DNA from: Theodoxus fluviatilis
Taxonomy: Eukaryota > Mollusca > Gastropoda > Cycloneritida > Neritidae
Assembly (NCBI GenBank): GCA_034096865.1
Contig: JAWQFJ010028385.1
Span: forward strand, 1 to 64,000
Length of the DNA stretch: 64,000 nucleotides
Reading direction: 5' to 3'
The translations under genes were made by a program, and so were the position numbers. The notes under the pieces were generated by a model that saw nothing but the letters and a program-made list of their open reading frames with translations, was not told the DNA's origin and did no database searches. Below are positions 21,439 through 32,840 of the stretch, one piece after another. Within the stretch, counting starts at the first letter, position 1; every line of letters begins with the position of its first letter.

Positions 21439-22685
21439 GAGATGGACAACATAGACATGTCTTGCTAGACAGAGGCAAAGTGCCTCTGGAAATACAGTGG
21501 ACAGCCAAATTGCCTCCAAGATTCTTATGACATTTCTGTGTGGACCATTAATTTTTTATGGAGGTAAATACTGAGTCTCCATTTTAAAGGCCTTTTTAGC
21601 ATGTAGTGAGGCCAAATGGGGATTTGATTGCCTAAGGTCATGTTCCTCTGATCACATTGTAGTTGATATTTATCCTTAGATGGGCATGAAATCTTCTAAA
21701 CTGCACAATCTTTCCTAACAGTGATACTTATCACTCGGATTACAAGCAAAGATCTGGGCTCCACATCAAGTTTTCCCCCCTACTTGCCTGGGTATTCCCA
21801 ACTGTTAACTGAGATCCTTTGTTCATAAGGACTGCATGGGTTGGGTGGGGTTGGGAAGGGTTAGACTCATTGAAAGTAGCCCTTCACTAAAGTTGTCTCT
21901 GTACTCACGTCATTTCTTTAGTTGCTTCTGCAGTACAGTATCTAGATGCATTTATGAATGCAGTGTCTTAAATTATCCCCTTGAATGTAGAAAGAAAAAA
22001 AGGGCGACACTAGGTCTGACAAAAATGGTATTCTTTCTCGAGAAAGAAAAGTGCCGCTGAGAGGGTCTGTTTCCGTTAGCTGGTCACGCGCTGTGACCCT
22101 GGCATTTCACAGTTTTGACCCCTTGAATGGGTATTGTCAGAGTTTGTCACCCTTTTGGTACTTTCAGTGGTTAACCACGAAGTTTTTGGTACTCAATCTA
22201 AATAGTCACATGTTCTGTTTTCTTTTTTTTCTTCTTCTTTATCTTATGGGGTTGGGGGAACTTGATAATTTTTTGATGGAGAGAGATTTTGCTTGGCTGA
22301 TAACCTTGGAAGCAGGCTGCGGAGTTTGTCTGGCAGACATTTCTATGTGTCCACTACCATGAAAGAGGTGTAGCAAAAGGCATGTCTGCACTGCATTGCA
22401 CTGCACTAGCCTTGAAGTGTCGCAGCAACTCAAGCTGCTAAAACCCTGTGATCCTCCCTACTCTGTCAAGATTGCTTTAACAGCAATGTGAGTGGGTCTT
22501 CCAGCTTATTACTGACAAGAGCAGAGAGGTAGACTAGTTTTTTCAGTCAAGGAAGAGTCCACCTCATTCCTTGAGTGGAGGTGGTGGTGGTGGGGAAGAT
22601 TTGGTTTGCCGTCAATTTTAGATGGCATGTTTATAGTACATTTCCTCTATGTAACTTCAGCTGCTTTCAGCTGGCAGATGAAGAG
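21439..22685. other. Non-coding stretch
   Basis: No supported gene. A short (GGT)n run sits near 22578-22592. Confidence 0.5.
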
Positions 22686-24494
22686 CTAACATTTGAATGT
22701 CTTAATTACTTCCCCAGACTGCATGTGGATTTCTCTTAAGGGCTGCCTTAACTGGAAGGCTGGCTTTCCAGTTTTTTTGCTGACAAGTTTTCTGTCAGGG
22801 AGTGGGGTTGCAGTTTCATCTAAAAAACTTGTTGCAAGCTTACCTACCTCCTTTTCTTGATTTTCTTTTTTTAAAACTTTCTTTTCATGGCGACTCACAG
22901 TATTTCTGTGACAGCCTAGCAGAGCACTCCTGCCCAACCCCTTGCATACTTCCAGGAACAGGCGTCGTTCATTTCTACCTTCATTGCAGTATTTCTTCTG
23001 CAGTCGGCGGCAGGCTTCCAGAAATTTTCGGCCACATTTGTGGGCAGTACTGTCAAAGCTGAAGGTCTTGAAGTACTGTCAAAGCTGAAGGTCTTGAACA
23101 AATGCCGTTTACGCGGACTTGACTTACGAATCAAGTTGTTGATCGTTTGTACAAACTTTCTTGGGCTTGAGGGGAGGGCAGCCCTGGCTCTTTGCAGAGC
23201 TTTTCTCTGAGCAGCAGGGTTCCACTCATCAACACTGTAACGTCGCACTGTGTGGATTTCGAGTTAACTTCCCCTGCTTCTATTTTTCCCTTGTTTTTGC
23301 TCTCCCTGTATTTCTCTCGCCTCTTCGCGTTGATGGCTGCTTTGGTCCGCCAGTGCATCTGCTCCCTCTTCTCTTTGTATTGTTGGTTCCATTTTTGACT
23401 CACATGCGAAGCAAAAGTGAGTCTATGTACTGAGCCGTGTCGTCCCTCCGTCCGTCCGGGCGTCCGTCCGGGCGTCCGTAAAAAACTTAAACGTTGGATT
23501 TTTCTCAGAGACTATTAAGTCTATCAACACCAAATGTGGCATGATGGTGTATGATGACAAGGCCTCAAAAAACATACATAGTGACTTGACCTTGCTTCAA
23601 GGTCAAGGTCACAGGAGCCATAAATGTGGTCTCAAAAACAGTCATTTTTCACATTTTCCCAATTTTCTCCCACGTTATTGAGAATGGCGACCTTAGCTAC
23701 AAGTGGTATATAGGTCAAAGCAAGCCCTATCTTTTGATACCAGTTTGGTTGACCTTGCTTCAAGGTCAAGGTCACAGGAGCTCTTCAAAGTTGGATTGTA
23801 TACATATTTTGAAGTGACCTTGACCCTGAACTATGGAAGATAACTGTTTCAAACTTAATAATTATGTGGGGCACATGTTATACTTTCAACATGAGACACA
23901 TTTGGTCACATATCATCAAGGTCAAGGTCACTTTGACCCTTATGAAATGTGACCAAAATGGGGTAGTGAACCACTAAAAGTGACTATATCTCATGGTAGA
24001 AAGTGCCAATAAGCACCATTGTGCTTCCTATGTCTTGAATTAACAGCTTTGTGTTGCATGACCTTGGATGACCTTGACCTTGGGTCAAGGTCACATGTAT
24101 TTTGGTAGGAAAAATGTGTAAAGCATTTCTTTGTGTATGATGTCATTGGTAGGTTTAGTTGTTTGACCTTGACCTTGAAGGTCACCTGAAGGTCAAGGTC
24201 ATATAAAGGTCAAGGTCAAGCATGTGAGGCGTATGGGCTTTGCCCTTCTTGTTCTTTTTGTTTCTCATGCTTTAAAATGTCCAGTCTGGTTTGCACCTTC
24301 TTTGGTTCAGACTGAAGCTGCTCTTTTTTATTTGCTCTACTCTTTTGTGTCCTTGCCTTTGTCTTAACTGATGCAGCCTTTCTTTGCTCCTCATTGAGGC
24401 TTGCGCGGTACGGCTGACACTTCAGCTTATTAGCCTCCAGGTATGCCTGGTACTTCTCGGGGTTAGTCTTGAGTGTTTCGCGGTAGGCTTTCAT
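22686..24494 (-). pseudogene. Transposase-family N-terminal region, split by a repeat
   Basis: On the minus strand, 24494-24253 encodes a basic helix-rich start (MKAYRETLKTNPEKYQAYLE). After the inserted AGGTCA repeat (23396-24252), 23395-22686 continues with KAAINAKRREKYRES, ARAALPSSPRKFVQ, LIRKSSPRKRHLF and LGCHRNTVSRHEKK. Such Arg/Lys-rich starts followed by ALPxSPRK blocks are, from my knowledge, typical of large uncharacterised DDE-type proteins of invertebrates, the same broad group as the 32841-35512 gene. At least two frameshifts (near 23240 and 22930) are present and no catalytic domain follows. Confidence 0.55.
23396..24252 (+). repeat. AGGTCA-rich repeat, copy C, full length
   Basis: Begins TGACTCACATGCGAAGCAAA and ends GGGCTTTGCCCTTCTTGT. 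Its layout is the same as copy B, and it has inserted into the decayed coding region at 22686-24494. (GTCC/GGGCGTCC)n lies near the start. Confidence 0.93.
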
Positions 24495-24611
24495 TTGTTG
24501 AGCATTAGAGATTTTTTTTCTTCTTCGACGGTGGAGGTGGAGGAGGAGGTTTGGGGAGAGCTAGTATTATCCTCTTTTCTGCCAATAAAATCAACAACAA
24601 CATAATTTATT

Positions 24612-24642
<31 letters not shown>

Positions 24643-24793
24643 GGAGGTGGGGGTGGTGTGAAGCAATGACAGATAACCATTCCCCACCCCTCATCACGGA
24701 AACAGCAATCAAACATTAAAAAAGGTTGTTTTGATTTCTTTTGATCAGTTGCAACAAGAAACGAAATGCATGGTTTCTTGTGGCAACTGTTAA

Positions 24794-26231
24794 CCCTTAC
24801 CGTGGTGTCATAAAAACGCTCTGTCTGTCCACCAGTGGTGCTATTGCAGACTTGTTTTTTCAAAAACACCCCTCTGCTTTTCTAATTAACATAGCTCAGA
24901 AACTATTAAACATTGACAAACACAATGTGATGAGATGGAAGAAGAGCTTCCTCCACCACTTCTGAGTCTTCCTCAGCAGTGAGTAGCTTGCCATGATCTG
25001 GTCTGATGTGTCTACTCCTCCCATGCTCTTCACATACTCAACTATGCAGAGAGGCTTCACAATGCGTTCACCGGTTGGTAGATACCTGTCCAGGGCTACT
25101 TCTTCAGGTCCGTGGATAGTGGACGGCATGTGGACATCTCTTTTGTCATGATGCTTGACAGCCATCATGTTCCCTTTCTGCCTGAATATGGTCTGTCCCT
25201 GCCTCAGCTTCACTATACCCTTACCTAGGGCTTCAGGCACACCTTTTCTGTTCACCCTGAGTGTTCCACAAGCATAAGTGTTCAGGTACTCCAGTTCTTG
25301 GAACAGTTCAGGACTTGTGAAGTAGTTGTCCATGAAAACTCTGTGACCCATGTCCAGAAGACCACAGTAGGCCAGCATGCCTACAACAATCTTGGTGGTC
25401 TGGTTGGAGTCTTCTGGTAGATCCACTGCCTCAGAATAGGTTGTGACAGGCACTGCACCTTGGTACACATCCAGGCCTATGGTGTACCCTGAGTGAGCCT
25501 CTGAGAGTTCATAGATCTTCATGCCAAACTTGTTTGGCTTCTTTGGGTTGTATGTTTTGAACCTGAGCCTCCCTTTCCAAGGGCAGATAGCTTCATCGAA
25601 GCTGAGGTCTCTCCCAGGTGAATAGATATCCACAAAGCAGTGGCGGAGGTGGGTCAGGAATGGCCGGACTTTGAAGAGGGGATCACTTCCGTCATCTTCA
25701 CTGTTGTCAGCAATGTGGAGATTGGACAGTATGGACTGGAACCTCACGAGAGACATGCTTCGGCCGAAGAATGGAGTTACTGTGATGTCACTCCCAGTCC
25801 AGTGCTCTGCCAGAATCGCCTTCTGAACTAGACCCGTGGTAAGCAAAAGGGCGAGGAAAACTTGCATCTCGTCCTGCGAGACAGGAGTCCAGCGGTGCAG
25901 TCGCGAGAAAGGTGGTGCATTCACGTTCTGCTCAATTCGCTGTTGTGCATAAATGTTTGTCTGCTCCACAAACAAGGCAATGATTGAATCTGTGAAGATC
26001 AGTTTGAAAAAATCATACGGCTGTGGATCATCGGGCAGGTCTGTGAGCAGTTGACTCCCTCCAGTAAATGGAGCATTGACAGGTGCGTCCGCGTCTCTGT
26101 CTCGCCCACCCATTCACACTGTCATTTCCGACTTCACGATCTTGTTGTGCTTGTTGTATCTGGAATGTGGAATTCACCATTCCTCGCCTGATGCCTCCAT
26201 CTATCTCTTCTTCACTATCTGTCCGATTCAA
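24794..26231 (-). pseudogene. piggyBac element 2, damaged transposase
   Basis: The left terminus CCCTTACCGTGGTGTC follows TTAA (24790-24793). No matching right end was found, so the right boundary is the N-terminal Met codon at 26231. The N-terminus begins MNRTDSEEEIDGG, then shifts frame near 26110 into a 405-residue frame. That frame has RDLSFDEAICPWKGR, HRVFMDNYFTSP and MGGVDTSDQ, the three catalytic Asp sites, and ends soon after KWWRKLFFHL with an abrupt stop at 24896. The C-terminal Cys-rich zinc finger that piggyBac proteins use for end binding is missing. A G homopolymer (24622-24644) lies just outside. Confidence 0.85.
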
Positions 26232-26779
26232 AGAGGATAATCGCTAAGCAAATTCCTCGATCGTGATTGTTGAAACATCCCCGCCATTTTGAGCTACAGT
26301 TCTCGCGAGATAGCATGAATTATGTCTAAATTTAGCTTCCACGTGACCTCTGTTGGCAATCAGCCTACTTTTGAGCGTTAACAAAGGTCCTATCTTGCTT
26401 CTCGAGGCATCGGGCTATAAATAGAAGGGCCTTGTGCAATGCTGGAATGCCTCCAGTTGAGGGGGTGTGGCTCGCGAACTAGTCCGCGATAACCACTGAC
26501 AGCCGGCAATGCTAAGCTGTCTTCCGAGTTATTTTACAAATATATAATGAATCATGTCATTAATACACATAAATGTTAACTGAATTCCCAAAAAACCCAC
26601 GATGTATTCGATAAACAATTATGGAAAACTGAAAATATGCTCAGTTGCAACAAAGTAACTTCTGGTTATCCCCTCTTGTTGCAAACGTTAGTGGCAATCT
26701 GAAAATTTTCAATGTCTAGCATATTGTAATAACATCGTAATGCTCCCAAAAAAGAAAAGCTTTTGCACAAGGGACTTTA
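26232..26779. other. Non-coding stretch with TATA-like site
   Basis: GGGCTATAAATAGAAGGGCC near 26409-26428 resembles a TATA box on the + strand, but no + strand gene follows. The missing right end of piggyBac element 2 would be expected here and was not seen. Confidence 0.4.
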
Positions 26780-26783
26780 TTAA

Positions 26784-29385
26784 CTCTTACCGTACCAGGT
26801 TTTTACAGAACACAACACAATTATTTTCTACAGAGAAAAACACACCCGGTAGTGCTCTTTTGAGAGTGTATTGTGCCTCTAGAAGAAGATACTACATGCA
26901 TCATGTGGCATATCATTTTGAAGGAAAATGAATGCCGTTCAAGACTAAAACCAAAATAAGTTAGTTGCCTTTAGCAAGACTGAGAAAGCATGCTTGAAAT
27001 TACACACTTGTTTCAAAAACCAAGAAATAGGAGCATGCTGAATTTGAGCTTACCTAGCAATATCTTGGTAATGATCCGGCTGATCCTTTCCAGAATTTCA
27101 CCACACAATAATCATCCATTGGAAAATGTCCAGTCAAAATATTAAAAATATCTCTGTAACAATTTTCTAGCACTGACATACAGAAGAGACGAACAGTCCA
27201 TCACAATGACAGTCTCGGAATTGTAGATGAGGAATCTGGGATGATAAGGTCTGTTATGTACATCTATTTACAATAGGACTGGTTGCTTTTCATGCATTGT
27301 GGTACTGTTGAAAGCAGTCCTTTGGATGCAGATGAGGCTGGTTTGAACATCCAAGGCAGATGAAGTGGGTTCTCTTCCTCTGAGTTGGTGTGGAGCAGAA
27401 GACGCAGTCTCGATCCCGTTTGACATAGGAGACAATGTGACGAAGACCTCGGTGGGGCTCCATGGGACTGGCACTTGGTGGTCTTCCAGGCTGCCTCCTG
27501 GTGTCTGCTCCAGGCTCTGGCAGGGTCACTGCAGCCCTCTCAGTGAGCTGAGATTGCAGCTGTTGTTTGAAGGCCTTCAGACTGGTTGGCTTGGATCTCT
27601 CCCCTCTGGCCAGACTGTGAAGGATGAAGGCGTTCACCTGGGTAATTTCTATTAGCCAGAAGAACAGCTTTTTCCACCACTTCACAGTCTTCCTCTCAAA
27701 GATGTTGTAGTAGGACACCTTCTGGTCCAGCAGATCACAGCCATTCATATTGAAGTTGTAGTGGTGGACCATGGTGGGCTTTGGCCTGTCTTTCACCTGT
27801 GTCGTGCCAACTTCAGCATCAGTGGACACCATCAGGACCTTCTTCTTTGCTTTCTTGTCTCTGAAAGCAACACAGAGAATGGTTTCATCCCTCTTGAGAA
27901 ACCACTGCATTTCTCTGTGTTGGAGAGCCAGCTGCTTCATTTGTGGAGCAAAGCCTACATGGTTCTCATTGAGGGTGCCTGTATAGTACTGCTGCCTTTC
28001 CAGCAGGAAGTCGATGAGGGCCCGAGTGGTGTAGTATCTGTCTGCAAATAACTTGTGGCCTGGGCCCACATGTGATAGCAGAGTGGAGAAGATCTGCACT
28101 GCCTGGCCTGAATGCTGGTCTGCCTCAGGATCGTAGGAGGTGTCAGCACCAAAATACGTCAGGATGTTGGTCACGTAGCCTGTGGCAGCATCGCAGAGAC
28201 CAAAGGTCTTGATGTGGTATTTTTTTGGCTTGGCAGCATTGAACTGTTTGAACTGCCATCTCCCCTTGAAGCCAATGACCATCTCATCGATGCTCAGTTC
28301 TCTGTAGGGGTAAAAGGCAGCCCGGAATTTGGAGAGAAGCAGGTTCATAAAGGGCTCTATCTTGTCCTTGCCTTCAGCCTCTTCATCTCCTGCATGGAGC
28401 ATGGTGTGGTAGATGTCCTGGAATCTGTTTCTGGAAAACATGGCATGGTACCAAGGTGTGTACAATTCAGGTGCCAGAGACCAGTAATCCGCTATCTCTG
28501 GGCGTTTGTCAATTCCCATGACAATGATAGTTGCCAGGAACTTGTCAAGTTCATGAGAGGTGAAGGGAGCCCATCTTCTGTACACAGAGTTCAGCGTGTT
28601 CAAAGTCACCTTCTTCCGTGCATAGCTGTTGATGGATTCAAGAAGAAAATCCCTCACTTCATCATCAAAGAGCTTCGAAAAACAGTCAATTGCCCGAGAC
28701 TCTTCATTGATACCCAGATCTGATGAAATTCCAGGCTTGCGAAGAGGACGAAATCGAAATGAGTTCTTCGTTGAACCCTCAGTCACATGCCTCCAATCTT
28801 CATCAAGACCACGTTGTGGTCGACGACTTGAAGATGGTAATGGGTCAGCTGTAGGTTCTTTCCTACCTTTGCCTCTCCCTTTCCCTTTGCCCGAAACTGC
28901 AGGATCAGGTGTACGTCGTTTGGAAGGGGGTGTTGTCACTTCCACATCAGACTCTGAACTGGAATCTCGTACTGAGGGGTAGATGAATTCTTCACCACTG
29001 TCACCAGCATCAATTGTAGATTCATCTCCACTATCGCTGTCCTCTCTCATGCATGAATCAATAATCATGCGAGCAATTTCAGCCATATAACGACTAGGCC
29101 GCTGCGACGAAGAACTTCCGGGTTGTTCTGCAGACATCTCGATCAAAACAATCACAATCAAAGTATGCAAAAGTCGCAATAAACCTCACGCTCCGCGTTA
29201 GACATTCGCCTAACGTTGTGGGAGAGCTCTCTACTGCTGTAAAACCACATTGGGTCCAAGAAGAAACACTAGAAAATGTGAAATACACAAAGAAACGAAA
29301 CTAAGTAGCTTTGGCGCAGAGTGCGGCGGATGGAAGGCAACTGAATGCGCTTTGGCGCACAGTGTGGCGAATGGGACGGAAAGAG
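26784..29385 (-). mobile_element. piggyBac element 3, apparently complete
   Basis: Both ends are flanked by TTAA (26780-26783 and 29386-29389). The termini CTCTTACCGTACC (left) and CTCTTTCCGTCCC (right, inverted) match at 11 of 13 positions. The right subterminal region holds two direct copies of CTTTGGCGCA with AGTGNGGCG. The 2602-bp element encodes an uninterrupted transposase, the only one of the cluster. Confidence 0.94.
27290..29137 (-). CDS. piggyBac transposase, intact
   Basis: Transposase that would excise and insert its element at TTAA. The frame is open slightly upstream, but the first ATG is at 29137, giving 615 residues, a normal size for the family. An acidic/Ser-rich N-terminus with EDSDSGDEST precedes a basic patch (GKGKGRGKGRK). 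The catalytic Asp residues are visible in ELSIDEMVIGFKGR (about D284), KLFADRYYTT (about D366) and MNGCDLLDQ (about D468). KWWKKLFFWLIE follows, and a C-terminal Cys-rich finger (CVFCSTPTQ, FICLGCSNQPHLHPKDCF) closes the protein. No stop or frameshift is seen. Unlike the neighbouring copies, the second Asp sits in ADRYY rather than MDNY/F, so this is a separate subfamily. Confidence 0.93.
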   Translation of the reverse strand: MSAEQPGSSSSQRPSRYMAEIARMIIDSCMREDSDSGDESTIDAGDSGEEFIYPSVRDSSSESDVEVTTPPSKRRTPDPAVSGKGKGRGKGRKEPTADPLPSSSRRPQRGLDEDWRHVTEGSTKNSFRFRPLRKPGISSDLGINEESRAIDCFSKLFDDEVRDFLLESINSYARKKVTLNTLNSVYRRWAPFTSHELDKFLATIIVMGIDKRPEIADYWSLAPELYTPWYHAMFSRNRFQDIYHTMLHAGDEEAEGKDKIEPFMNLLLSKFRAAFYPYRELSIDEMVIGFKGRWQFKQFNAAKPKKYHIKTFGLCDAATGYVTNILTYFGADTSYDPEADQHSGQAVQIFSTLLSHVGPGHKLFADRYYTTRALIDFLLERQQYYTGTLNENHVGFAPQMKQLALQHREMQWFLKRDETILCVAFRDKKAKKKVLMVSTDAEVGTTQVKDRPKPTMVHHYNFNMNGCDLLDQKVSYYNIFERKTVKWWKKLFFWLIEITQVNAFILHSLARGERSKPTSLKAFKQQLQSQLTERAAVTLPEPGADTRRQPGRPPSASPMEPHRGLRHIVSYVKRDRDCVFCSTPTQRKRTHFICLGCSNQPHLHPKDCFQQYHNA

Positions 29386-29389
29386 TTAA

Positions 29390-31398
29390 TGTAATCGAAA
29401 GGAATAAATTGATTCCATAAGCAGATGGTTTGAACAATGCTTAATAAGAACAGTAGGCCTACGGTCGCATCAAGTAAACAATGGCGGCCGTTACTTTGTC
29501 AGACTGTGGCGACTGTGACTCCAAATCCTTTTTTCCCGATTCAAAGTAAAGAATGTTCCGTGCAAAAGCGTTAGACAGATTAAGAAACATTAAAAGAGCA
29601 AGAATAACATCGATGAACACAAAGAAAGGCTGCCATTGACACCTATTGCCTGAACTTCGAATTTTTCGGCGAACGTTCGCAGCCATGTAACGACGAATCA
29701 CCGGTTACTTGTAATGACCGACATACTTTACGACAAATGAAGGAAATTTTGCATTAAGCTAACTTATTTTCCCCACAAACTTCCAGAATTCATTCCCAAG
29801 TCATTCTAGTGCATGAATACTGACAAAGAAAGTAATAGGCACACTGCGGATAAGCAAAACGTATTTAAATAAAGCTGACGCCAAAATGTTTGAAATCGGA
29901 TCGGAAGAATTATGTCTCATATCTGAACCAAAGAAAGCAGATAACCACTAATAAAGTGAAGATCGTGTATGATTATCAGTAGAGCAAGGTCTTATTTAAA
30001 GTTTCCAATTGCTCAAATACAACTGAAAGTCATAACTTAATATTTCTCACCTTGAAAAGCCAAGAAGTGAAGTCGAGCCCTCGGTCACAACAAGCTCGAT
30101 GTGAGCAGTAACCAAATCGTATTTTTAAATTCCCACGCAATGATTGGATTGCGGAAGTCGTAATTTACACTTTTGTCCTTCCGCCACACGCGTGTTTAAA
30201 ACTAGCCTTGAATAGAGTGCAAAAAGAACTTCTTATAAATTTTGCGTAATTTACAAATTCTTCGGTCGCTACACATCAGAAAAGTAACGAAACCATGCCA
30301 CCACATGTCTATGCCCATAAACAATGAATGGGTTACAAAATAAATAAATAAAGGTGATGCGTAGGAACACAACTTATGTCTCAAAATAGGTGCAGAAAGT
30401 AGGACCTCCAGCATGCGCATAGCTCAGGAGAGCCAACGAAAGTTTAGAGTAGGGCACAGTAACGATGTGTAGCGACCGTTAGACAATTTTTGTTGCATAA
30501 CCACTCAGTGAGTACTGCCAACAGCCAATTTTTTTGACTGGCCATACACAGCAGTGGTCTTAGTATCTATAGACATAGACAGTGTTTAAAACAGCAATAA
30601 ATGTTTCTAATCTACACAGTACCAGTTCCTCTACAGTACCCGTCTGCATGTCACAAATCAGCCATGTTTTTAGGTGCCCCTGCGCGTGCAAAATACTAAA
30701 TAACTTTTTTTTTAAACACCGAACACCACAAACTTTTAGATTTTATTTCTTCAACATATGCACAATGGCAAAACAAAACAAATAAGACCATGTCATGCAT
30801 TTCGTTGGATTTATTCCCCTCCAAAATGAGTGATCCCCTTGTGTCACACATTTCTGAGAACCACCCATCTACACATTCCAAACCAAGATGAAAACACTAG
30901 TTTTTGGAAACGATAAATCCTCTCCCTCACAATAAGATAGCTAATGACTCATTTCTTCTCAAAGAAAATATAAAAACTTTACATGGTCTTGGAACTAAAC
31001 CATTTCCATCTAAGCAAATGAATTTTCAAAAGCATCAGAGCAGTTGGCAAGATATTATGACACATAATGTACATACAAGCAACATCTAGGAAAATCATTG
31101 TTTTACATGCATAATGTGACATAAACATGTGTATCTCAACTTCTATTCATCGTATCAATAATGATTCAAACACTATAAGAAGAAAAAAACAGCAAATAGT
31201 TGTGCACATATGTCAAAACATTGTAACTATGTCAATCACATATTCATAGAATGGAACTTGCTTCCATTTACATCTCTAAAAAGTTCCAGCACAATGGTAA
31301 TCACAAGGCATCAGGTAATTCAGGAAAATCAAAATTAAGCTATGGCTGGTGATTATTTGGAAAGTTATTTACAGTCTCGGGAACCAGCCAGGAGTTTA
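29390..31398. other. Non-coding stretch
   Basis: No supported gene. CGGTCGCTACACATC at 30263-30277 recurs perfectly inverted at 30464-30478, a possible hairpin or remnant of an element. Polyadenylation-like A/T-rich sequence dominates. Confidence 0.45.
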
Positions 31399-31785
31399 TC
31401 ACTGCAAGGCTCCCTGCAGGTGACGTCTCATGTGTTTTCCAAAACACTCGATGTGAAGTGCCTCGTTGCACTGTTTGCAGCCGTAGACCATGGCAGAGGC
31501 TCTGGCATTGCTGCTGCTCCTGGAAAGTGAGCACTCTTTGCAGGTCTTCCTCTTGACATAGAGTTTCTCACAGTCATGCTGAAGCACAGGTCTGAGGGGT
31601 TGGCGAGCCTGGAAAGCTGCTCTTGCTGTCACTGTGGTCACCAGATCCAGGGTCAAGTTTTCCAGCCATACCCGAAAAGTCTCGGGAGCCTGAGAACTGG
31701 ATTCCCCTGCACTCCTGGCAGCAACGAAGGCGTTGTAGCAGGAAACTGTGAGGATGAAAAAGAAAATTCTTGGCAGGTTTCATGA
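31399..31785 (-). pseudogene. piggyBac transposase C-terminal fragment (element 5)
   Basis: The minus-strand frame gives FFFILTVSCYNAFVAARSAG, then a Cys-rich finger: CEKLYVKRKTCKEC ... YGCKQCNEALHIECFGKH. This matches the end of piggyBac transposases. The catalytic part is absent; the frame starts abruptly near 31785. No TTAA-bounded ends were found, so this is a truncated relic or a last exon. Confidence 0.7.
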
Positions 31786-31822
31786 TATTGCAGATTGCAG
31801 TTTCCCTCTCACACCCAATCAT

Positions 31823-32840
31823 TCAAACAAAATAAATTGTCAAATAGAGGCCAAAAAACAGTTTGCACAAAGAGTTCAACTTTATTTCTACCCAAAACAG
31901 TAAAAAAAATTGTATGAACATCCTTATTTCAAAAGTTATTGACATTCAAAGACGCTCTACATCCTGAAACCTCAAAAAAATGCTTTTACAACTTAAGTGC
32001 ATCATAACTGCTCCAAAATGTTGTTTGAATGCCACCAATGACAATTATCTTTAACATAGACTATGTACACCTTCAGAAAAGTAGTAAACTTGCAATACAA
32101 GTGTCAACATTGATCAGAATGATGGGACCAAATAAATGATGCTTCTCATATTTTGAATAATTCCGTCTTTAAGTACTGTGTATAACTCAGAAGTCATCAC
32201 TAGATAAATAAAGCATTATAAAATAGGAAACCAAACATCTGTGAATCATATCCACACAACAGATAGATTTTTGACACAACCACACAGACATGAGTGGACC
32301 CAAACTACCCCCCCCCCCCCCCCCCCCCCCCAAATTAAAAAACGGGGTCAAACTCTCAGTTACTTTCATTGAGGAAAACAATCCAAAAGTTGGCCCTTCT
32401 CATGACAGCCTAACTTATGGCCATAGAAAAGCAATCAAAATGCATACATTCAAAGCTTTTTCTTTGCTTTAAAGGTGTACTATTTACAAGAAAACGCACG
32501 CCAAACTTGAGGCACGTTGGAAAAACAAACTTTCAACTTTCATTGAGGAAAACAATTCCAACATTCTTTCTATTTAATTTACAACTAGTTAATTAATTTA
32601 CAAAAAAAAAAATCAAACAGAAATACTGTCTTCAAGGCTTTTTTGACTATCAAGTGGTTGTGTTGATCCCAACATAGCAAGTGACAGGACAAAATACTCA
32701 AATTCTTTCTTTACATTACAACTTACACTACCTCAGAAAAGCATTCAGAAATGCATACGTATGTACAAAGCTTTCTCATTAGTTTGAAAGTGTTTTGTTT
32801 ACATACAAGTAAACACACTATGCTCACATATTATGTACAG
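31823..32840. other. Non-coding stretch with C homopolymer
   Basis: A-rich, no gene recognised. A C-run sits at 32308-32331. It is the 3' flank of the minus-strand gene that ends at 32841. Confidence 0.5.

Noticed and set aside
26409..26428. TATA-like CTATAAATAG as a promoter
   Set aside because: It points to the + strand, where no gene follows; the nearby transposase is on the other strand.
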